A stretch of DNA of 34,486 nt from an uncultured Ruminococcus sp. (GTDB taxonomy: Bacteria > Bacillota > Clostridia > Oscillospirales > Ruminococcaceae), in contig CAMWXM010000003.1 in assembly GCA_947178195.1 (NCBI GenBank), positions 1 through 34,486 of the forward strand. Direction: 5' to 3'. Shown one piece after another: positions 27,553 through 34,486 of this stretch; the first letter of the stretch is position 1; the number at the start of each line of letters is the position of its first letter. Below the pieces are notes generated by a model. That model made no database searches and had not been told where the DNA came from. It saw only the letters and a list, made by a program, of their open reading frames with translations. A program made the translations under genes and the position numbers.

Positions 27553-27897
27553 ATGAAATCAAGAGTACCTAAAAATATTGGCGGAGCTTCAAATATGAAT
27601 TCGATGATAAAGCAGGCTCAGAAAATGCAGGACGAGATCACTGCTTTGCAAACGGATATTGAAGCAAGAGAATTTTCGGCCACCTCCGGCGGCGGCGCTG
27701 TTGAAGTAAAGGTAACAGGAGCTAAGAATATCAAATCCCTTACAATCAAACCTGAGGTGGTTGATCCCGATGATGTTGAAATGCTCCAGGATTTAGTGGT
27801 AAGCGCTATCAATGAAGCTATGAACGATGTGGAAAAAACTACCGAGGAAGAAATGAACAAAATAACCGGCGGAGTGGCTTTGCCGGGCTTATTCTGA
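27553..27897 (+). CDS. YbaB/EbfC family nucleoid-associated protein
   Basis: MNSMIKQAQKMQDEITALQTDIEAREFSATSGGGAVEVKVTG ... ITGGVALPGLF; between dnaX and recR. Confidence 0.95.
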   Translation: MKSRVPKNIGGASNMNSMIKQAQKMQDEITALQTDIEAREFSATSGGGAVEVKVTGAKNIKSLTIKPEVVDPDDVEMLQDLVVSAINEAMNDVEKTTEEEMNKITGGVALPGLF

Positions 27898-27903
27898 TAA
27901 AAT

Positions 27904-28506
27904 ATGGCTGATAATAACGCACTTCCCCTGGTGATACTTGCCGAGCAATTCGCAAAGCTTCCGGGAATAGGTATGAAAACTGCTCAGCGTCTCGCCTATG
28001 CGGTAATGGCTATGAGCGATGAGGACGCAAAGCAATTTTCAGACGCGATTATTTCTGTGAAAAACGATGTGGGTTACTGTAAAGTATGTCAGAACCTTAC
28101 CGAATCTGAGATTTGCCCGATTTGCAGCGATTCAAATCGGGATTCTTCCATTATATGCGTTGTGGAAACTCCCAAGGACGTTTCCGCTTTTGAACGTACA
28201 AACGAATATGGTGGAACTTACCATGTTCTTCATGGGCTTATTTCTCCTATAAACGGAATAGGTCCTGATGATATAAAAATCAAAGAGCTTCTGGATAGGG
28301 TGAGCAATAACGCTGTTTCTGAAATTATTATGGCTACTAATCCTACAGTTGAGGGAGAGGCTACGGCTATGTACATCGCAAGGATTTTAAAGCCTTTGGG
28401 CATCATGGTGACAAGACTTGCTTTCGGTATACCTGTGGGAGGTCATCTTGAATCTGCCGACGAGGTGACGCTGTTCAAGGCTCTGGAAAACAGAAGCGAA
28501 ATGTAA
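27904..28506 (+). CDS. recR: recombination mediator RecR
   Basis: [20 protein letters not shown], zinc finger CKVCQNL...CPIC, Toprim [13 protein letters not shown], [27 protein letters not shown] C-terminus. Confidence 0.98.
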   Translation: MADNNALPLVILAEQFAKLPGIGMKTAQRLAYAVMAMSDEDAKQFSDAIISVKNDVGYCKVCQNLTESEICPICSDSNRDSSIICVVETPKDVSAFERTNEYGGTYHVLHGLISPINGIGPDDIKIKELLDRVSNNAVSEIIMATNPTVEGEATAMYIARILKPLGIMVTRLAFGIPVGGHLESADEVTLFKALENRSEM

Positions 28507-28545
28507 GATGCAGATACGTCAATATTTTTTAAGGAGTTGATATTT

Positions 28546-29253
28546 ATGCCTACGCCCCATAATAACGCCCAAAAAGGCGATATTGCAAAAACTGTTCTTA
28601 TGCCGGGAGACCCACTCAGAGCAAAATTTATTGCCGAGACTTATCTTGATGATCCTGTATGCTACAACAACGTAAGAGGTATGCTGGGATTTACCGGAAA
28701 ATATAAGGGAACTGAAGTTTCTGTTCAGGGCAGCGGTATGGGTATGCCGTCTATCGGCATATACTCATGGGAGCTTTATAACGAATATGACGTGGAAAAT
28801 ATTATAAGGATAGGTACTATAGGGGCTATTGCCGATTTTGTAAATCCAAGAGATGTTATATTCGGTATGGGCGCATGTACCAACTCCGGCTATGCTGCAC
28901 AGTACCGCCTTCCGGGAACTTATGCTCCGACAGCATCTTATGAGTTGCTGAAAAAAGCAGTTGAAAATGCTGAAAAGCTGGGTGCTGTATATCATGTGGG
29001 AAATATTCTTTCAAGCGATACTTTTTATGACGACGCAAATTCTCTGGCGCAATGGCAGAAAATGAATGTTTTAGGTGTTGAAATGGAAGCCGCCGCTCTT
29101 TATATGAATGGAGCAAGAGCCGGTAAAAATGCCCTTTGCATTGCAACCGTTTCCGATTGCCCTCTGAGAAATATTTCTCTTCCGGCAGAGGAACGCCAGA
29201 CAAGTTTTACGCAAATGATGGAGATCGCTCTTGAAACAGCGGTCGGTTTATGA
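28546..29253 (+). CDS. deoD: purine-nucleoside phosphorylase, DeoD type
   Basis: MPTPHNNAQKGDIAKTVLMPGDPLRAKFIAETYL, VQGSGMGMPSIGIYSWELY, VEMEAAALYMNGARAGKNALCIATVSD. Confidence 0.97.
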   Translation: MPTPHNNAQKGDIAKTVLMPGDPLRAKFIAETYLDDPVCYNNVRGMLGFTGKYKGTEVSVQGSGMGMPSIGIYSWELYNEYDVENIIRIGTIGAIADFVNPRDVIFGMGACTNSGYAAQYRLPGTYAPTASYELLKKAVENAEKLGAVYHVGNILSSDTFYDDANSLAQWQKMNVLGVEMEAAALYMNGARAGKNALCIATVSDCPLRNISLPAEERQTSFTQMMEIALETAVGL

Positions 29254-29267
29254 GAAGGGACATATAA

Positions 29268-29843
29268 ATGAAAATTTTAGAATTGGGAATTGCTGTTGTT
29301 GCTGCAGTTGCATGTGTTTCTGCCATTAATTCAAATAATATCAGGACTGACAATGATCCTTGCATTATTCCAGGAATATACTGCGGAATGACAACAGAGG
29401 AAGTTTTCGATGTTGTGGGAACAGATTATTCCGAGTACGCTGATGAAAATAACCCGGGAGAAATGGAGTATTATTTTCAACTGGACAGAGTCGACTGTTT
29501 GGGCATAGACATGCCTGCGGAAATGTTTTTTGAATTTTCGCCAAAAGGGGAGTTATTTAATTACGGTTATCATATAGGCTGCGTTTACGATGTTAATACA
29601 AACGAATATTCTTACCCTTATGACGAAAGTCAGTTGTTGGAAGCTTATGAAACTATTTACGATATACTGGAAAGTACTCTTGGATCGGGACAAGAAACCT
29701 CTATTGCTTCCGAATCAATAAAGGAATATTCATGGAAATCCAGAGATAATGAGGAAATATGGTTTATGGTGGGTACTGATTTATGGTCAAGCGGAGTAAA
29801 TGAGATACTGCTTTCTTCGGCAGATGAGTCGCTGAGAAATTGA
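29268..29843 (+). CDS. hypothetical exported protein
   Basis: Good ORF with N-terminal hydrophobic segment, 15 nt after deoD; no family recognised. Confidence 0.65.
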   Translation: MKILELGIAVVAAVACVSAINSNNIRTDNDPCIIPGIYCGMTTEEVFDVVGTDYSEYADENNPGEMEYYFQLDRVDCLGIDMPAEMFFEFSPKGELFNYGYHIGCVYDVNTNEYSYPYDESQLLEAYETIYDILESTLGSGQETSIASESIKEYSWKSRDNEEIWFMVGTDLWSSGVNEILLSSADESLRN

Positions 29844-29894
29844 TATAATTGGCGATTGTTTGCGTTTTTATTTCCGGATTTTCCTGATAAAAAG

Positions 29895-29932
29895 TCAGCG
29901 CCGTATAATTTTCATACGACGCTGATTTTTTT
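29895..29932. terminator. terminator after deoD/hypothetical gene
   Basis: TCAGCGCCGTAT...ATACGACGCTGA followed by TTTTTTT. Confidence 0.85.
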
Positions 29933-30245
29933 AAAAGAATGTATTTTTACACTGGATGACAATTTCGGTACAAGCCCTGATTTTATCCGGCATGAGCAGA
30001 TACAAAACCGTTTCTACAACTTTTTCTGATTTCTGATTTTTGTTTATGCTGAAATTTTTACCAAGTATTTCTATTTCCGTTTTTTGGCTGTTTTGTTCTA
30101 TAGAAGCCATGACCAGCTGATTGCGGCTTACGATATTATTGGTGTTAAGGTAAGCCTTCATAAGTCCGAAAATAAAAATATTAATAATAATATAAATGAA
30201 GAAGGCAAGCATGAACGCTCGTCTTATTTTTTTTCTTTTTTCCAT
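29931..30245 (-). CDS. small membrane-anchored protein downstream of spoIIP, unknown function
   Basis: 104 aa with a single TM; start one nucleotide after the spoIIP stop (coupled). Confidence 0.65.
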   Translation of the reverse strand: MEKRKKIRRAFMLAFFIYIIINIFIFGLMKAYLNTNNIVSRNQLVMASIEQNSQKTEIEILGKNFSINKNQKSEKVVETVLYLLMPDKIRACTEIVIQCKNTFF

Positions 30246-30246
30246 T

Positions 30247-31392
30247 TTAATCGTCCTCTGCTAATTTTTTAAAAGATTTGACAAGAGATTTTCCGATAAG
30301 CTTTCCTGAATATTCAACCTGTTCCAGGGTGTTTCCATGACTTCCCACTTCTATTAAAAGGCTGCCTGTTGTCAGATCCTGATTGTATTTACGGTAATCA
30401 AACAGAACTGGTCTTGCAAACCCCGGATAATCCGACGACATCTGCTGCTGCAAAAGAGCTGCAAATCTGAAATTTTTCATATAATCCGGCATATTCAGCG
30501 TTCCGTCGTCGCAGCCTGATATTATCATGACCTGTGCCGCCTTTTTTCCGTCTATGGTGACAGTCGGCTGCATGATGCTTTCGCTTGTGCCAATAGCGTC
30601 CCTGTGAATATCCAATACTACCTTTATTGTAGGATTTTCTTTTAGAATATTTTTTATTGTTGTGGCGCTTCTTTCATACGATCCATTGTACGATGGGTAA
30701 TCATGTATGGTCGTATCATGTATTACACCTATTCCCGCATCTTCCAGCTGACGGGTAATTTCATCTCCTATTAAAACAACATTTTTTTCGGGGTCGGTGG
30801 TGCGGTAATTAAACGATGTATCAAAGCTGCTGCGTTCATAAGGCTCGAAGCTTTCGGTAGTATGTGTATGCATAATAAGTACCTGAGGCGTACCGTCAAG
30901 CTCTACTTCAAACTCCGGCAGCTTGCCGCTTTCTTCAATAAGCTCTGCATTTGAAATACTTGTTTCATTCATAACCTGTCCGCCGCCCTCAAGAGCTATA
31001 AACTTGTTTCCGCTGTATCTTTCAAAGGTATAGGGGTATACCGTTGTGTCACCTTCCTTCCAGTTTTCGGGATAAGGCTTGGGACCTGGGTCTGCCGAAA
31101 CTGCGGCTGCTACTTCGTCTTTGTCGTTGTCGTTGGCGTTTTCATCATCTTCTTCCGATTCGTATTTCTGGGTTATTCTCTCTCCTCCGAAAATTTCAAA
31201 ATAGTCATAATCATCCTCCCCGGTATAATATTCAGGGTCGGACGTAAAATCAATTTTCTTCTCCGCAAAGAATATTGCCGATGGCGTTATCTCAGGAAAA
31301 GCTTTATAGGTTATTGTTCCGGCTGCAAATACTCCGACAAGAAGTATAGCGGCTTTTTTTGTTTTTCCGTATTTTTTTTTGCGTTTACGCAT
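30247..31392 (-). CDS. spoIIP: stage II sporulation protein P, SpoIIP-family amidase
   Basis: N-terminal TM; VLIMHTHTTESFEPYE, NVVLIGDEITRQLEDAGIGVIHDTTIHDYPSYNGSYERS, VVLDIHRDAI, LLIEVGSHGNTLEQ. Confidence 0.95.
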   Translation of the reverse strand: MRKRKKKYGKTKKAAILLVGVFAAGTITYKAFPEITPSAIFFAEKKIDFTSDPEYYTGEDDYDYFEIFGGERITQKYESEEDDENANDNDKDEVAAAVSADPGPKPYPENWKEGDTTVYPYTFERYSGNKFIALEGGGQVMNETSISNAELIEESGKLPEFEVELDGTPQVLIMHTHTTESFEPYERSSFDTSFNYRTTDPEKNVVLIGDEITRQLEDAGIGVIHDTTIHDYPSYNGSYERSATTIKNILKENPTIKVVLDIHRDAIGTSESIMQPTVTIDGKKAAQVMIISGCDDGTLNMPDYMKNFRFAALLQQQMSSDYPGFARPVLFDYRKYNQDLTTGSLLIEVGSHGNTLEQVEYSGKLIGKSLVKSFKKLAEDD

Positions 31393-31546
31393 TTTATCTC
31401 ACACTTTCTACTATTGGTTATTAATAGAATTATATTCATTTTTAATGAAAAATATGATAAGAATTTTTGTAATAGCATATTTCTGAACATGTTTTGCATA
31501 AATGATATATAGCATTGAATAATAATTAACAGAAAGGGGAGGTAGT

Positions 31547-32410
31547 ATGTACAAATGCTGCAACATAAAAAAATTTGCTGAAATCGTTTTATTCGATATA
31601 GTGATAATAGCTGCCGCTCTTATTATCACCTTTGGCGGAGCAGCTTCTGAAGATAACTCCGATCCGGTCTTTCTTCCGATAATTATGTATCACAGCATAG
31701 TGGGAGACGATAGAGCTGAAAGCGATTATAAAATAAAGGTAAGCACAGTTGAAAATGACCTTTTATACCTGAAAGAGCATGGGTACAATTCGATTTTTGC
31801 TGAAGACGTTATAAATTATACCCGAAAAAACAAGCCACTGCCGGATAATCCGGTTTTAATTACTGCTGACGATGGCTTTTATAATAATTATTATTATCTT
31901 TTACCGCTTCTTGAAAAATATGATATGAAGGCGACAGTTTCCGTGGTGGGATATTTTAGCGAGGTTCTGGCGAAAAACGATCCTCACATTCCTCAGTATT
32001 CTTATCTGACATGGGACGATATAAAAGAATGCATTGCCAGCGGAAGAATAGAGATCGGAAACCATACTTATAATATGCATTCGATTTCAGACAGAAAAGG
32101 TTGTTCAAAGCTACCGTATGAATCCGAAGAGGAATACGAAAAAATATTTATTGAGGATATAGGACTTCTGCAAACGCTTTTGAAAATGAATACCGGAACA
32201 GTCCCGATAGTTTTTGCCTATCCTTATGGAATGATTTCCGACGAAAGCGTTCCGCTTTTAAAAAAACTCGGCTTCTCAGCAGCATTTAACTGTACTGAAA
32301 AGCCGAATTATATAACTCATGATGAAAAATGCCTTTTCAGCCTGAACAGGTATAACCGTCCGGCAGGAATTTCCACTGAGGAATTTATGAATAAGCTGCT
32401 TGCTTATTAA
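31547..32410 (+). CDS. polysaccharide deacetylase family protein
   Basis: N-terminal TM; PIIMYHSIVG, LITADDGFYNNYYYLLPLLEKYDMKATVSVVG, EIGNHTYNMHS, FAYPYG. Confidence 0.92.
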   Translation: MYKCCNIKKFAEIVLFDIVIIAAALIITFGGAASEDNSDPVFLPIIMYHSIVGDDRAESDYKIKVSTVENDLLYLKEHGYNSIFAEDVINYTRKNKPLPDNPVLITADDGFYNNYYYLLPLLEKYDMKATVSVVGYFSEVLAKNDPHIPQYSYLTWDDIKECIASGRIEIGNHTYNMHSISDRKGCSKLPYESEEEYEKIFIEDIGLLQTLLKMNTGTVPIVFAYPYGMISDESVPLLKKLGFSAAFNCTEKPNYITHDEKCLFSLNRYNRPAGISTEEFMNKLLAY

Positions 32411-32413
32411 CCC

Positions 32414-34057
32414 TTATGCAGTATTATTTTTGATTTTAAGGGCATATTTTTCTATTGCTTTAGCTGCGCCGTCGTCCTCACAGCAGTCGGTCACATGCAG
32501 AGCATGAGCCTTGACGGTTTTGGAAGCATTGCCCATAGCCACGGAAATGCCTGCGGATTTCAGCATGGAAATATCGTTATTACTATCGCCGATAGCCATG
32601 ACCTCCGACATATCTGCCTTTATCATATTGCTTAAATACTGAACTCCCTGACCCTTGCAGCAGGTATTTGCGGTTATTTCCAGGTTATAATCCATAGCGT
32701 AGGCGATTCTTGGCGGCGGAACAAGATGGCTTATTCTGCATATAGCCTCTTTGCGTTCCCTTTTGCTTGCAAAAAACAAATTGATTTTTTCAAGACTCGG
32801 ATTAGTATCGTTATAATATTTGCGTATATTATTTTTAAGAGTTCTTGAATTTTTCAGCACCTTGTCAAATCCGTCGGTAACATTATAATAGTCCAGCTTC
32901 TGCATATCCGACGCCTGTATATAACCCTTGCCGTCGATATAAAGGTCGATCATGCATTGATAGCTGTTCAGGATATCCAGTACCTTTTCAGCCGTTTCAG
33001 GCTCAAGAGGATTTCTGTATATTACAGTTCCTTCACTATCTACGATAGACGAACCGTTGGAGGTTATAAAGTACATTATTCCCTTTATATTTTTTACTGC
33101 ATCAGGTATTTCGTCCATCATTCTGCCTGTGCATACCGCAACGGTTATCCCCGAAGCGGCAGCCTTATTGATAACGTCGATGGATCTTTGTGAAATATTT
33201 TCAGCATGGCTTATAATAGTACCGTCAAGATCCACTGCAATAAGCTTGATTTTTTTAACAGGCTTTACGAGCAGCCTTTTACGGAAATTTTTCTTAACGG
33301 TTTTTTTCATACGTGAATATCTGGACTGTAATTTTTTCAGACTGTCAACGGTATCGTTATCCGGCTCGATAATAATTTCGCCGGTAAAGCCGTTTACAGC
33401 AGCAAATTTTCCGTTCATACTGCTATCCAGTTCTTTTACATTGAATACAGAGGGGATTTCAAGATTTCTTGCAAGGCAGGCGGCGTGAGATTTTCTCATA
33501 CCGTTTATTGCGATAACAGCATTTGCGGAAGCAAGCCGCATAGCTATAATATAGCTGGGAACATAAGATTCGCTTACAATAATTTTATTCGTTTTATCTG
33601 GAATTTTAAAAACAGCCTTTTTAAGGGTAAGAAATCTTATAATGTGCTCGGAGATGTCTATAACGTCCATGGATTTCGCACGGCTCATCTCATCCTCCAT
33701 ACTGAGGAACAGAGATGAAAATTCTATAGAAACGACACGAACCGCATATTCGGCACAGACATTTTTTTCTCTTATCATTTCTGTGATAGAATTAATATAA
33801 TCGTTATCCTGCAGCATCATTTGCTGAAAGCTGAAAATCTGTGCATTTTCTTCTCCTGCTCTGTGCAGAGTTTTTTCATAAAGTGTTTGAAGTAAATTAA
33901 GAGTATCAGCGCTTGCTTTAAAAAAACGATTGATTTCATATTCGGTGTCTTCTGCCGCCTGCTTTTCAACAACAGAAATGTTTTTTGTAAAGTCACGAAC
34001 ATGAATATATCCGAAAGCAATCCCCTTGCTGACGCTCGTTCCTTTTATAATTTTCAT
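32414..34057 (-). CDS. fusion protein: PTS enzyme I N-terminal (phosphohistidine) region plus Cof-type HAD phosphatase
   Basis: Residues ~1-235 EI-like (IIKGTSVSKGIAFGYIHV, SHAACLARNLEIPSVF); residues ~270-547 HAD (IAVDLDGTI, TGRMMDEI, GDSNNDISML); PEP-binding barrel absent. Confidence 0.9.
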   Translation of the reverse strand: MKIIKGTSVSKGIAFGYIHVRDFTKNISVVEKQAAEDTEYEINRFFKASADTLNLLQTLYEKTLHRAGEENAQIFSFQQMMLQDNDYINSITEMIREKNVCAEYAVRVVSIEFSSLFLSMEDEMSRAKSMDVIDISEHIIRFLTLKKAVFKIPDKTNKIIVSESYVPSYIIAMRLASANAVIAINGMRKSHAACLARNLEIPSVFNVKELDSSMNGKFAAVNGFTGEIIIEPDNDTVDSLKKLQSRYSRMKKTVKKNFRKRLLVKPVKKIKLIAVDLDGTIISHAENISQRSIDVINKAAASGITVAVCTGRMMDEIPDAVKNIKGIMYFITSNGSSIVDSEGTVIYRNPLEPETAEKVLDILNSYQCMIDLYIDGKGYIQASDMQKLDYYNVTDGFDKVLKNSRTLKNNIRKYYNDTNPSLEKINLFFASKRERKEAICRISHLVPPPRIAYAMDYNLEITANTCCKGQGVQYLSNMIKADMSEVMAIGDSNNDISMLKSAGISVAMGNASKTVKAHALHVTDCCEDDGAAKAIEKYALKIKNNTA

Positions 34058-34442
34058 TATGTCAGACGCCTTTCATAGAACAAGTTAGTAACAGGTTTGT
34101 GCAACAATAAATGTCGTAATGCTGAGGCATACTGCAAAAAGCATGGCATAATCATGATTTATGCAATCTGACGAAAACCGACTGTACATTTTCAGCACGC
34201 TCATTATTCGTCACTGCCTTATACTTATATTATATCTCATTTTTTGTGAAAATTCAATAATTTTTTATAAAATATATTAAATTTCTTGTTTTAACCAAAT
34301 ATGCGCATGCAAAAAAATATTACTTCGTGAACGGCTGCTGATCTGCTTTCGACAGAAGGTTCTGAAACACGAGTTTCAAAAGCACTTCAAACAGTTTTTT
34401 TATATCTTATTTGTATAAATTTGAGAAAATTGAAAAAAAATA

Positions 34443-34470
34443 TTGATTTTTTTGAAAAATATGTTATAAT
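34443..34470 (+). promoter_or_regulatory. promoter directed out of the right edge of the window
   Basis: TTGATT (34443-34448), 16-nt spacer, TATAAT (34465-34470). Confidence 0.55.
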
Positions 34471-34486
34471 GTAAATATAACTGGGC

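Noticed and set aside
34300-34390. Short palindromes (ATGCGCAT, TGAAACACGAGTTTCA) near the right edge
   Set aside because: Too short and without associated promoter/terminator context to interpret
1-34486. CRISPR array, rRNA or intact transposase
   Set aside because: No regularly spaced repeats, rRNA signatures or transposase ORFs seen on reading; no tRNA recognised by eye, though a tRNAscan run would be needed to exclude one

Overview
AT-rich Firmicutes-type chromosomal window, probably Clostridia/Oscillospiraceae-like (Ruminococcus-like codon usage and gene content; taxonomic call is inference). Left third (about 1-7.4 kb) is a compact minus-strand defence operon: a Type I restriction-modification system (hsdM, hsdS, hsdR) with an MNT nucleotidyltransferase/HEPN (MntA-HepT type) pair between hsdM and hsdS and a multi-TM protein between hsdS and hsdR. 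The hsdM 3' end is duplicated just upstream of hsdS, with only synonymous differences. That reads as a scar of cassette insertion of the HEPN/MNT pair. Next comes a divergent two-component system / two-lipoprotein locus with four ~11-bp phased repeats in the shared control region, then an ECF sigma/anti-sigma pair. The rest is mostly housekeeping (sir2, dtd, metG, malQ, glgP, spoVAC, ilvE, SRP RNA, dnaX, ybaB, recR, deoD, spoIIP). Further unexplained items: an apparently orphaned Hol_Tox-type RNA antitoxin gene with consensus promoter, terminator and a frameshifted toxin tail; an EI N-terminal phosphohistidine domain fused to a Cof-type HAD phosphatase; a 40-aa unannotated ORF before ilvE whose stop codon lies in a hairpin loop; and several intergenic inverted repeats. 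No CRISPR array, intact transposase or rRNA was seen. All family calls are by eye from translated motifs, with no database search.
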